Below, in pieces: positions 8,368 to 16,341 of a DNA stretch of 64,000 bases. Position 1 is the first letter of the stretch, and the number at the start of each line of letters is the position of its first letter. The stretch covers positions 434,001 to 498,000 of the forward strand of contig NZ_CP069791.1 in NCBI RefSeq assembly GCF_016894265.1, in the 5' to 3' direction. Under the pieces are notes generated by a model. That model was not told the DNA's origin, made no database searches, and worked only from the letters and a program-made list of their open reading frames with translations. Source of the stretch: Corynebacterium tuberculostearicum (lineage in GTDB: Bacteria; Actinomycetota; Actinomycetes; Mycobacteriales; Mycobacteriaceae). A program made the position numbers and the translations under genes.

Positions 8368-8963
8368 CTAACCGAAGAGCTCGATAGCGCCCTCCACGAC
8401 CATAATGAATCCCAGCACCGCAAAGATAAGACCGGAAACGATACCCGCGGAATGATGTGCAATCCAGCGCGATGCCGCGCGCACAATGAGTGCAAAGGTA
8501 GAAATCCACGTCACGGACATCGCCACGAGGATTACCGCCACCGCAACGGTGCAAGTGGGCGACATATCGGGACGAATAAACTGCGCGAAAAGCGCACCAA
8601 AGAATACGAGCGCTTTCGGATTGGACAGGTTCGTGACCACCCCGAGCTTATAAGCGCGCCACCCGGTCATGTCATCGATGCTGCCGGCCGCAATGGCCTG
8701 TTCCGTGTAATTCTCAGTGCCCGCCACCACGGTAGGTACGCGGCGGACGTAAAGCCGGAACGAATCTAAGACACGCCCATATAGACAAGAAAAGCCCGCC
8801 AATGAGTTGCAGCGCACCCAACACACTAGGCCGTGCAGTGATCACCGCGGAGCGCCAGCCAAGGATGCTGTCACCCAAAACTCTGTGCCGCTGCACACCC
8901 CAACGCACACATCAACCCGGCGCGGGTCGCCCGCGGGGTCACACGGATAACTTGAACCAAGTC
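8368..8963 (-). pseudogene. decayed LysE-family exporter gene
   Basis: LysE-family coding sequence broken in several places. Homology begins abruptly at DLVQVIRV (8963), lacking the N-terminal 20-25 residues that should precede it. It hits an in-frame TGA after QSF, continues in another frame through VLGALQLIGG, and changes frame again near 8770 before FRLYVRRVPTVV. The last 130 residues to the stop at 8368 are intact (LSNPKALVFFGALFAQF). The upstream break coincides with the left copy of a 20-bp imperfect repeat at 8964-8983, so loss of the N-terminus and insertion of the adjacent block may be one event. Confidence 0.8.
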
Positions 8964-8983
8964 GAGTTCAAGTTCAACGTGTA
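8964..8983 (+). repeat. left copy of 20-bp imperfect direct repeat
   Basis: GAGTTCAAGTTCAACGTGTA; it matches 10372-10391 at 18 of 20 positions. It sits exactly where homology of the LysE pseudogene stops, and the two copies bracket the VOC and TIGR02391 genes. Confidence 0.6.
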
Positions 8984-8984
8984 G

Positions 8985-9344
8985 CTAGGCCCCGGGGTTA
9001 CCCACGCAGAAATCGTTGCCTTCCGGGTCCTGCATGACGGTCCACACCAATCCCGGCGCTTCGTGGGTGGTGAGTTCGGTGGCGCCTAGGTCTTTGAGGC
9101 GTTCTATTAAAGTTTCGCGCTCCGCCCCGCCAACGTCGACGTGCATGCGGTTTTTCCCAGGTGTCGGTTCCTCAACGCGCTGAAATCCCAGCGCCGGGGT
9201 GGAATCAACCATCACGAAATCGCCGTAATCCGCGGCGATTTCGCAGCCGGTTGCGGCGGACCAAAACTTGGCGAGCTTTGAGGGATCGTGGCAGTCGAAG
9301 GTGATCTGGCGGATCGTGAAGTTGGGGTCGCTCATGGTTTCCAT
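8985..9344 (-). CDS. VOC-family protein, single domain
   Basis: 119-aa single vicinal-oxygen-chelate domain (RQITFDCHDPSKLAKFWSAATG, later HVDVGG and DPEGNDFCVGNPG). The C-terminal EGNDFCV pattern is that of the actinobacterial glyoxalase-like subgroup. Start at 9344 or at the second Met (9335); both are possible. It stands alone, divergent from the TIGR02391 gene, inside the segment bounded by the 20-bp repeats, and so may have arrived with it. Confidence 0.85.
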   Translation of the reverse strand: METMSDPNFTIRQITFDCHDPSKLAKFWSAATGCEIAADYGDFVMVDSTPALGFQRVEEPTPGKNRMHVDVGGAERETLIERLKDLGATELTTHEAPGLVWTVMQDPEGNDFCVGNPGA

Positions 9345-9448
9345 TATGTGCGCGCGTCAGCGCGCCTGCAACAATGCGAGGTGTTTCTGGTGGGGGTATC
9401 AGACCAGTTCTCTCCGGCCATGTCAGCCCCATACGTCATAATGGAGGC

Positions 9449-10174
9449 ATGGCCGAGCTGGACCCCGAGTGGGCGATCAATGAGATAGACGCGTTCCTGC
9501 AAGTCACAGCGAAGGTAGTCCCCGACATGGGCCCGGGCATCGCCTACCTTGGAACCGTTATGAGTGGATCGCCGACTGAGGCTGCGGCGCGCGCCCATGT
9601 CGTTGAAATGATCCTTGACCGAGTGCTTCCCGGGTGGAGACAAGGACTCCCGGTCCAGGACAAGGAGTATAGCTGGCTGAGGGGTCAAGCGGCCCAGGCC
9701 AAGACAGCGCTTGAACGTCGGTCTGAACTCGCTGAAAAGCTCGGAGAGAACACGCCAGACTTAGATGCAGCCAATCTGCATCCGTGGGCGTGGGAAAATG
9801 GCAAGGGTTACTGGAATCACGGGCACTACCATCAAGCCGTGATGCAGGCTGCCATCCGCGTCAATGCAGAGACCCAAGCGAAACTGAACCGCCTAGACGT
9901 ATCTGAAACAGCACTTTTCAACGAGGCGTTTTCACTCCATGATCCGAAGCGTAATGTGCCGCGCCTTCGGCTTATGGAAAATGATGGCAGTAAGACGTTT
10001 GAGAACCTGCATCGGGGCGCCCGCGCCTTTGCAGAGGGCTTGTACGCGGCTATCCGCAATCCCGGGATGCATGTTCCACACGACGGTGGTGAGGAGCAAG
10101 TCGCGTTGGAGCAGCTCGCGGCTTTCAGTCTATTGGCTCGCTGGGTTGATAAGGCTACCGTCCTGGAAGGGTGA
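9449..10174 (+). CDS. TIGR02391 (Ymh)-type protein with HEPN-like Rx4H motif
   Basis: 241-aa protein. The C-terminal half (from HYHQAVMQAAIRVN to LLARWVDKA) resembles the TIGR02391/Hypoth_Ymh family found near restriction and phage-defence genes. It contains RNPGMH (Arg203, His208), the R-x4-H arrangement of HEPN ribonucleases. The N-terminal half is unrecognised. The start at 9449 is chosen because CATAAT at 9437-9442 ends 6 bases before it, fitting a leaderless mRNA; the frame is open from 9374. A role in abortive infection is inference from family and motif. Confidence 0.72.
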   Translation: MAELDPEWAINEIDAFLQVTAKVVPDMGPGIAYLGTVMSGSPTEAAARAHVVEMILDRVLPGWRQGLPVQDKEYSWLRGQAAQAKTALERRSELAEKLGENTPDLDAANLHPWAWENGKGYWNHGHYHQAVMQAAIRVNAETQAKLNRLDVSETALFNEAFSLHDPKRNVPRLRLMENDGSKTFENLHRGARAFAEGLYAAIRNPGMHVPHDGGEEQVALEQLAAFSLLARWVDKATVLEG

Positions 10175-11090
10175 CAACATCGGTTTACGGGATAGCAGTC
10201 CGCTTGAGCGAAGGATGTGGGGAGCACGAACGCCTGTGATGGAGGTGCCGGGTGCTCAGTCAGCAAGGCCGTCCAGGACCATCGCCGTAGTTTTGTGCAA
10301 GGTTAACGCCAGCGACTGGGCTGGGTCCAAGAATGAATCTCGCACACGTTAAACTGCGCCGACACTCTGTGGAGTTCAAATTAAACGTGTAACGCTGGGC
10401 GTTGATGACGCTTCGCTTTATTGGGGGTAGGTTGAAGCGCGGTCCGTTCGTTCACCGACGCAGCCGCCGCCGGATTCTCGGCGGCGATTCCGGCCCGAAC
10501 CTCGGGGACATCCCCCCATCTTCGATAGCTTTAGTGAGCACGACCACGACCATCTGATCTGGTGCGCTGGTTTTCGTTCGGCTCTCGGTCTATTCCGCCA
10601 CCTCATGCGCGGCCGCGAAACCGCGGTGAAGAATCTGCATCTAGTCGGTTACGGCAACTGGAACGGCGAGGGCTCGGCAACGCTGATGAGGGTGGGGTCC
10701 TTTGTCAAACACACTGACCAGGTAGTCGCAGGCTGTGTCGATGAGACTCGGCAGCACTCCGAATGGATGTCCGCGGTATCAAGGCCGCTGAACTATTCAA
10801 GTTGCGGGACGAAAAGAGTCTCGCAGTGACGCTTGGTCCCTGCGCAAGTTCGCTCCTTCCACGATCTGCGCTGAAGACGCCGAGCGCTCGGGGGCCCTTG
10901 ACCGGCTGGGGCACGTGCCGGGTGGTGGCTCGCCCACAGCCCCCGTGCCCACCCGCACCGAGAAGGGACAGATCACCGAGTACGATCCCGATTCCACGGA
11001 GACGGACCATGAACTCGAATGACGTGCCTGGCCCAAGGTGTGTCCGCTCGGCGTGTGGTTTAACCCTTATGAGACTTGCCGGTCGCAGCC
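10175..11090. other. gene-poor accessory segment, no supported gene
   Basis: About 0.9 kb with no complete recognisable gene. On the plus strand a frame ending at 10829 reads plausibly as protein (for example LHLVGYGNWNGEGS) but matches nothing I know. A short tail ending in DPDSTETDHELE and a TGA near 11021 looks like the end of a lost gene. It lies between the repeat-bounded block and the metal-resistance operon, so decayed mobile DNA is the likeliest explanation. Confidence 0.4.
10372..10391 (+). repeat. right copy of 20-bp imperfect direct repeat
   Basis: GAGTTCAAATTAAACGTGTA, 18 of 20 identical to 8964-8983. No integrase gene or tRNA adjoins it. Confidence 0.55.
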
Positions 11091-12983
11091 TCAGCGCTTC
11101 GCTTGCGCAGCCCGCAGGCCGTTCAAGATCACGATCACTTCGGCGACCTCGTGAACCAACACGACGGCGGCCAGGCCCAGCACGCCGCTGATCGCCAGTG
11201 GCATCAACACGATGATGATGGCCAGAGACAGCACGATGTTTTGGTTGATGATCCTGCTTCCTCGGCGGGCGTGCTGCAGCGCCTTCGGGATTAGCCGGAG
11301 GTCGTGGCCGGTGAAGGCGACGTCAGCGGACTCGATCGCGGCGTCAGAGCCGGTCGCTCCCATCGCTATGCCCACCGTCGCGCCCGCCAGTGCCGGCGCG
11401 TCGTTGATGCCGTCGCCGATCATCGCCGTCGGCGTCTTGGAGGAGAATTCGGCCACGATGCTTGCCTTGTCCTCAGGGCGCAGCTCGGCGCGCACGTCGT
11501 CGATTCCGGCGATTCCAGCCAGCGCCCGGGCGGTGCGTGTGTTGTCGCCGGTGAGCATGCTTACTTCCACGTCGTTGGCGTGCAGGGCCTGCACGGCTTC
11601 GGGCACCTCGGGCCGCAACTCGTCGCGGACCCCGATCGCCCCGGCGAGAGCGTCATCGACGGTGACCAGGACGCAGGTCTGGCCCTCGGACTCCATGCGC
11701 TCAACGTCCGCTTTCAGTGGCCCGGCGTCGATCCATCGGGGGCTGCCCACCAGCACCCGTCGGCCTTCGACGGTGCCGCCGATGCCATGCCCAGCTTCCT
11801 CGCTGATGTCCGAGGCGGTGGGCGCTTCGGGCCCCGCTGCCGCGATCGCCGCGGCGAGGGGGTGTGTCGATTGCTGCTCAACTGCCGCCGCGAAGGAAAG
11901 CACCTGCGCCCGATCGAATCCGTCTGCCGGGACCACTCCGGTAACCTCAGGCTGGTTGCGGGTAAGGGTTCCGGTTTTGTCCACTGCCAGGTGACGGATG
12001 CCGCCGAGTCGCTCGAACGCCGCGCCGGACTTGATGACCACTCCGAACTGGCTGGCCGCGCCGATCGCGGCCACGACCGTCAGCGGCACGGAGATTGCCA
12101 GCGCGCACGGCGACGCTGCGACCAGGACTACCAGCGCACGGGTGATCCACGTCTCAGGGTCGCCCAGCAGCGAGCCGATCACGCCGACCAGCACCGCCAG
12201 GATCATCACCCCGGGCACTAGGGGTTGGGCAATCCGGTCGGCGATCCGGGCGCGGTCGCCCTTTTCCGCCTGCGCTTGCTCGACTAGGTCCACGAGTGTG
12301 GTCAGCGAGTTGTCCGTTCCAGCTGCGGTCGTCTCGACCTCCAGCACCCCGGCGGAGTTGATCGCTCCCGCAGGCACTTCGTCGCCGGGCGCAACCTCCT
12401 CCGGAATGGATTCTCCGGTGATCGCTGAGGTGTCAAGGCTGGAGCGCCCAGACCGAATGATGCCGTCCGTGGCGATCCGCTCCCCGGGGCGCACGAGCAT
12501 TAGCTCGCCAACCTCGAGGTCCTTCGCTGCGACCTCGGCCGCTGTGCCGTCGCGCAGCACCGTCGCGGTCTGCGGTACCAGCTTCAACAGCGCCCGCAGT
12601 CCGCCTTGGGCCCGGTCCATCGCCTTGTCTTCCAGTGCCTCGGCGATCGAATACAGGAACGCTAGCGCCGCGGCCTCTCCGACGAATCCGAGGATCACCG
12701 CACCGACCGCGCTGATCGTCATTAGCAAGCCAATGCCGAGCTTGCGCTTCGTGACAAGGTTTCGGATCGCTCCAGGCGCGAACGTGTAAGCGCCCAACAG
12801 CAGGCCAACCCAATACAGTACCGTCGCGGGCGTCTCCAAGTCGGACCAGTCCAGCGCCAGTCCTGTTATGAGGGCTACGCCGGAGAAGATCGGTAGCAGT
12901 AGCTCAGGGTCCTTCCACCATGGCCGATCGAGCTCGTCAATCTCCGTAGCAGGTTCGTGTTCGCATCCACATGCTGAACTCAT
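11091..12983 (-). CDS. P1B-type heavy-metal exporting ATPase (SPC subtype)
   Basis: 630-aa P-type ATPase counted from the ATG at 12983, which overlaps the cmtR stop in ATGA. Seen: actuator TGES at about 189-192, transport motif SPC at about 291-293, phosphorylation site DKTGT at 335-339, GDGINDAPAL, and a last helix with HEVAEVIVILNGLR. The SPC motif with HExxE-type final helix marks the P1B-4 group, which exports Co, Zn, Fe or Cd; there is no classical HMA domain, but the N-terminus has a CGCEH cluster. Its coupling to a CmtR-type sensor points to Cd/Pb or similar soft metals. A longer GTG/ATG start inside cmtR is unlikely. Confidence 0.92.
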   Translation of the reverse strand: MSSACGCEHEPATEIDELDRPWWKDPELLLPIFSGVALITGLALDWSDLETPATVLYWVGLLLGAYTFAPGAIRNLVTKRKLGIGLLMTISAVGAVILGFVGEAAALAFLYSIAEALEDKAMDRAQGGLRALLKLVPQTATVLRDGTAAEVAAKDLEVGELMLVRPGERIATDGIIRSGRSSLDTSAITGESIPEEVAPGDEVPAGAINSAGVLEVETTAAGTDNSLTTLVDLVEQAQAEKGDRARIADRIAQPLVPGVMILAVLVGVIGSLLGDPETWITRALVVLVAASPCALAISVPLTVVAAIGAASQFGVVIKSGAAFERLGGIRHLAVDKTGTLTRNQPEVTGVVPADGFDRAQVLSFAAAVEQQSTHPLAAAIAAAGPEAPTASDISEEAGHGIGGTVEGRRVLVGSPRWIDAGPLKADVERMESEGQTCVLVTVDDALAGAIGVRDELRPEVPEAVQALHANDVEVSMLTGDNTRTARALAGIAGIDDVRAELRPEDKASIVAEFSSKTPTAMIGDGINDAPALAGATVGIAMGATGSDAAIESADVAFTGHDLRLIPKALQHARRGSRIINQNIVLSLAIIIVLMPLAISGVLGLAAVVLVHEVAEVIVILNGLRAAQAKR

Positions 12984-13339
12984 GCGTCCGTTCCTTTCTC
13001 GCCGCAGTCGGGCACCGAGCACTCAGTGTCGATGCAAGGGGCATTCTCGTCGACGGCCAGCGTCGCGTGGACCAGCGCTTCGAGCGCTGCCGCGAGGTGG
13101 GGATCGGCGATTTCGTAGCGGGTCTTGCGGCCCTCCGGCTCAGCGACGACAATGCCACAATCGCGAAGGCAGGACAGGTGGTTCGAGACGTTCGAGCGGG
13201 TCAGATCCAAGCTTTGCGAAAGCACGGCCGGGTAGCTCGGACCGTCTAGTAGGGTTATCAGGATTCGGGAGCGCGTCGGATCAGCCATGGCCCGGCCGAG
13301 CCGGTTCATGACGTCGAGGCGCGAAGCAATAGTCAGCAT
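12980..13339 (-). CDS. cmtR: CmtR-type ArsR/SmtB metal sensor
   Basis: 119-aa winged-helix repressor. It carries the CmtR metal ligands at the same numbering as the mycobacterial protein: Cys57 and Cys61 in the recognition helix (SNHLSCLRDC) and Cys102 near the C-terminus (DENAPC). CmtR releases DNA on binding Cd(II) or Pb(II). Further cysteines at 107 and 112 are extra. It is the first gene of an operon with the metal ATPase. Three TGAACTA repeats spaced exactly 19 bp lie directly upstream and probably form its operator. Confidence 0.93.
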   Translation of the reverse strand: MLTIASRLDVMNRLGRAMADPTRSRILITLLDGPSYPAVLSQSLDLTRSNVSNHLSCLRDCGIVVAEPEGRKTRYEIADPHLAAALEALVHATLAVDENAPCIDTECSVPDCGEKGTDA

Positions 13340-13343
13340 ATGC

Positions 13344-13388
13344 TGAACTATACAGTATGCGATGAACTATTTAAAATGGGCTGAACTA
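13344..13388 (-). promoter_or_regulatory. three TGAACTA iterons, candidate CmtR operator/promoter
   Basis: TGAACTA occurs at 13344-13350, 13363-13369 and 13382-13388, each start exactly 19 bases from the next. On the coding strand the repeats read TAGTTCA and overlap the likely -10 (TATAGT) just upstream of the cmtR ATG at 13339. Regular spacing of nearly two helical turns suggests protein binding on one face of the DNA. Confidence 0.55.
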
Positions 13389-13448
13389 ACAGTCACGCGA
13401 AAGTCCTGCGACCTGCAATAATTAGTCGATGGGATAGCCGATGACTGG

Positions 13449-13664
13449 TCATTCGCGGTTCGGCTGCCAACTCAACGCGGGGGCGGCGTGGGCGGCGAAG
13501 TTCTCCAGAATCTTCACGTGGATGTCCACACCCACCCCTGTGGGGATGGTGATGAACAGGGTGTCGGCGGACATGACGCCGGCGTAGGTGCGGCCAGCGA
13601 CACTGACACCAGGTTCTCCATGAAGAGCTAGACGCTCACGGACATTGCGTACGGGTCGAACCAC
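13449..13664 (-). pseudogene. possible gene fragment, unrecognised
   Basis: A short frame whose last 50 residues look protein-like (SVAGRTYAGVMSADTLF, then ending in ALSWQPNRE before a TGA). The upstream part gives fragments in more than one frame and I see no ribosome-binding site, so it may be the 3' end of a decayed gene. I do not recognise a family. Confidence 0.3.
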
Positions 13665-13694
13665 ACGTAGCGAAGCTTTCTAATAGCCAAATGA

Positions 13695-13793
13695 CTAACT
13701 CTTTTCGCTGGTATCCTGGAATGATACTTCCTTGAAGTCGGCGGTGTTGGCTACCCCACGTACGAAGTACTGGAACTGCTGCTTGGAAAGCAC
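13695..13793 (-). CDS. possible 32-aa peptide or C-terminal remnant
   Basis: GTG-initiated frame reading LSKQQFQYFVRG and onward to a TAG at 13695. No ribosome-binding site is evident. It is in the same frame as the 25-codon ORF upstream, separated by two stop codons, so both may be pieces of one decayed gene. Confidence 0.25.
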   Translation of the reverse strand: MLSKQQFQYFVRGVANTADFKEVSFQDTSEKS

Positions 13794-13817
13794 TTTGGCC
13801 TACGAAGCCATAGCCCT

Positions 13818-13895
13818 TCAAGCTGCATCGCAGGAAAATTCCATTTCACGGTCGGTATGGGCCTTTTGCAGTTGGTTAATTCGAAATTTGTTCAC
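13818..13895 (-). CDS. possible 25-aa peptide
   Basis: GTG at 13895 preceded by AAGGAGAC, a good ribosome-binding site, encoding a 25-residue peptide beginning NKFRINQLQKAHTDREMEF. It follows the 42-aa membrane peptide gene by 23 bases on the same strand. Either a genuine short peptide or the start of a gene truncated by a stop. Confidence 0.35.
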   Translation of the reverse strand: MNKFRINQLQKAHTDREMEFSCDAA

Positions 13896-13918
13896 CGTCT
13901 CCTTAGCCACCCACACGC

Positions 13919-14047
13919 TTAACACGGTGTTTGGTCATCTTCGCGCAAGGCGAGTAGTTCCTTTAAGTGCGCATCGATGTCATCGAGCTTTTTAATAACG
14001 GCAACGGCGAAAACGATACTAATGACTAAAGCGATAATGCTGAGCAT
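13919..14047 (-). CDS. 42-aa membrane peptide
   Basis: Short ORF starting at an ATG preceded by AAGGAAGG, a strong ribosome-binding site. Residues 1-18 form a hydrophobic helix (MLSIIALVISIVFAVAVI), followed by an amphipathic charged tail (KKLDDIDAHLKELLALRE) and a C-terminal Cys. This looks like a real small membrane peptide. Function unknown; it lies between the metal-resistance operon and betA. Confidence 0.5.
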   Translation of the reverse strand: MLSIIALVISIVFAVAVIKKLDDIDAHLKELLALREDDQTPC

Positions 14048-14174
14048 TAATGCCTTCCTTTACTCTGGCGCTTCACTAGATTGGCCCTGATTCCTTGCCA
14101 GGAGATTAAACCATGGCTCTGGCCCAGCGGATAGGGAGTCACGGTGAGGAAAAAGGAGGACGTCGGCAAGCAAA

Positions 14175-14209
14175 AGCGCCGCGCCCCCAGAAAAAGGGAA
14201 CGCGGCGCT
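14175..14209 (-). terminator. terminator of betA
   Basis: Nine-bp stem AGCGCCGCG/CGCGGCGCT (14175-14183, 14201-14209) located 24 bases after the betA stop; on the minus strand it is followed by TTTTGC. Confidence 0.6.
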
Positions 14210-14232
14210 ACAGCCATCCGGCGGGAGGGTGC

Positions 14233-16008
14233 TTAGTGGTCAGCGCCCTGGATGGAGTGCTTGTGATCGCGGACTGCTTCGCCCTCAGCGTAGAGCGGCA
14301 TATCCTGCTTGGCCTTGTACCACTCGGCGTGGTTTGGCTCCAGCGGGGTGCGGCCGGCGATGAGGTCGGCAGCCTTCTCGCCCACCATCATGGTTGGGGC
14401 GTAGATATTGCCGTTGGTCACGGACGGGAAGACGGAGGCATCCGCAATGTAGAGGCCTTCGACGCCCCACACACCCATGGTGTCTGGGTTAACAACGGCC
14501 ATCGGATCGGACTCCACACCCATCTTGGCGGTGCAGGATGGGTGCAGCGCGGTCTCGCCGTCGTTGCGGACCCACTCCAGGATCTCCTCGTCGGTCTGGA
14601 CATCCGGGCCTGGGCTGAACTCGCGGGCGCCTACCTCTTCCATAGCCTTGGTATCCAGCAGGGAGCGGGCAACGCGTACGGCCTCAACCCACTCGCGGCG
14701 GTCCTGGTCGGTCTTCAGGTAGTTGAAGAGGATGGACGGCTTGTCGTGGATATCGGCGCTCTTGATGTGAACGTGCCCCTTGGTATCGGAGAACATCGGG
14801 CCCACGTGCCACTGGAAGCCGTGCTTGACGTCCGCCTTCTGGCCGTCATAACGCACGGCCATCGGCAGGAAGTGGAACATGAGGTTCGGGTAGTCCTCAT
14901 TCTCATTGGAGCGCACGAAGCCGCCGCCTTCAAAGTGGGAGGTAGCAACCGGGCCCTTGTGGGTCAGCAGCCACTGCAGGCCCATGAACGGCCAGCGCCA
15001 CTTATCCAGGTAAGGCTGGGAGGAAGCGGTGGACTTGGTGGTCTCATACTGGATGTAGACCTCGAGGTGGTCCTGCAGGTTCTCGCCCACACCTGGCAGG
15101 TGCTTGACGACGTCAATGCCGTGCTTCTCCAGAATTTCACGGTCACCAATACCGGAGATTTCCAGCAGCTGCGGGGTGTTAATGGCACCGGCGGACAGCA
15201 CGATCTTCTCGGCATAAACGCGGTGCACGCCACCCTGCCACTCGTACTCGACGCCGATGGCCTTCTGGCCCTCGAAGAGGATCTTGGTGGTGAAAGCGCG
15301 GGTGCGGATCTCGAGGTTCTCGCGATCCATATTGGGGTAGAGGTAGGCACGGGCAGCGGACCAGCGCTTGCCGTTCTTAATATTGCGGTCGAACGGAGCG
15401 AAGCCCTCCTGGCGGTAACCATTGACGTCATTAGTCAGGTTGTAGCCGGCTTCCTGCACGGACTTAAACAGGGCTTGGAAAAGCTCGGAGGTAGCCGGAC
15501 CGCGGGAGAGGTACAGCGGGCCATCGTGGCCACGGCGCGGATCGTTCGGCTCGGCCGCAGCGGCGGTTTCCATGCGGTTGAAGTACGGCAGGCAGTGGGC
15601 GAAGTCCCAGTTCTCCATGCCCGGGCCCTGGCCCCACTTCTCATAGTCCATCGGGTTACCGCGCTGGTAGATCATGCCGTTGATAGAAGAAGATCCGCCG
15701 AGAACCTTGCCGCGGGCATGGTAAACGCGGCGGCCGTTCATCTCCGGCTCCGGATCGGACTCGTACATCCAGTCATAGTTCTTTGCACCGATTGGGAAAG
15801 AGAAACCGGACGGCATGTGAATGAACAGATCCCACAGGGAATCTGGGCGGCCAGCCTCAAGGACCAGCACGCGGGTGTTCTTGTCTTCAGTCAGGCGTGC
15901 GGCGATGACGGAGCCTGCGGAGCCACCGCCAACGACGACTACGTCGCTTACTTCATCGGTGACCTTTTTAGCGGAACGCTTCTTGGTCAGCTTGTCCATA
16001 AAACCCAT
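14233..16008 (-). CDS. betA: choline dehydrogenase (GMC oxidoreductase)
   Basis: FAD-dependent GMC-family oxidoreductase of 591 aa from the ATG at 16008, which has AAGGGG just upstream; an upstream ATG at 16038 would start inside the operator palindrome. The FAD-binding site is [16 protein letters not shown] near residue 25. The GMC signatures [15 protein letters not shown] and [15 protein letters not shown] follow, and the C-terminus has the catalytic HPSCTAKMG region. It oxidises choline to betaine aldehyde (often onwards to betaine). It is divergent from the betT-betB pair; a GlxR-consensus palindrome sits at 16024-16039. Confidence 0.93.
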   Translation of the reverse strand: MGFMDKLTKKRSAKKVTDEVSDVVVVGGGSAGSVIAARLTEDKNTRVLVLEAGRPDSLWDLFIHMPSGFSFPIGAKNYDWMYESDPEPEMNGRRVYHARGKVLGGSSSINGMIYQRGNPMDYEKWGQGPGMENWDFAHCLPYFNRMETAAAAEPNDPRRGHDGPLYLSRGPATSELFQALFKSVQEAGYNLTNDVNGYRQEGFAPFDRNIKNGKRWSAARAYLYPNMDRENLEIRTRAFTTKILFEGQKAIGVEYEWQGGVHRVYAEKIVLSAGAINTPQLLEISGIGDREILEKHGIDVVKHLPGVGENLQDHLEVYIQYETTKSTASSQPYLDKWRWPFMGLQWLLTHKGPVATSHFEGGGFVRSNENEDYPNLMFHFLPMAVRYDGQKADVKHGFQWHVGPMFSDTKGHVHIKSADIHDKPSILFNYLKTDQDRREWVEAVRVARSLLDTKAMEEVGAREFSPGPDVQTDEEILEWVRNDGETALHPSCTAKMGVESDPMAVVNPDTMGVWGVEGLYIADASVFPSVTNGNIYAPTMMVGEKAADLIAGRTPLEPNHAEWYKAKQDMPLYAEGEAVRDHKHSIQGADH

Positions 16009-16023
16009 AAATCCCCTTCTTTC

Positions 16024-16039
16024 TGTGAAATATTTCACA
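16024..16039. promoter_or_regulatory. GlxR/CRP-consensus palindrome
   Basis: TGTGAAATATTTCACA is a perfect 16-bp palindrome that fits the corynebacterial GlxR consensus TGTGANNTANNTCACA at every defined position. It lies 15 bases before the betA start, within the leader or core promoter, so binding should repress betA; it could also affect divergent betT. Confidence 0.7.
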
Positions 16040-16341
16040 CGTCAAGATTGCCCCACTGGAAGTGAAAATATTGTAATTTATACAAAAGTGTGTATTTATT
16101 CACATCGCCTTATGTGCGGGCACTACCTCCAGAGTACACATCCCCCTAGAAGTTTGCCCATCTTAATGTATATTTACCTTGTCCGGATGGATATCTCTGG
16201 AGATGAAATCCGAAGTCTTTGCGCATAGTTCACCCTCATATGATTCATTTCACTCACCTATCTCTCCCTGCGATCTTGTGAGACTTTTGGGGCACTCGTG
16301 CGAAAGATTCGGCCCAAACCAACCAACACTAGGAGAAGTAG
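16040..16341. other. betA-betT divergent intergenic region
   Basis: About 300 AT-rich bases between divergent choline genes, presumably holding both promoters. There is no betI-type regulator gene within or beside the cluster. Apart from the palindrome at 16024-16039 I see no further clear operator. Confidence 0.5.

Noticed and set aside
8714..8908. Separate small membrane-protein gene
   Set aside because: It is the middle part of the decayed LysE gene in a shifted frame.
14113..16065. 650-codon open frame on the plus strand opposite betA
   Set aside because: Mirror frame of a GC-rich real gene; composition and lack of any motif or start signal show it is not coding.
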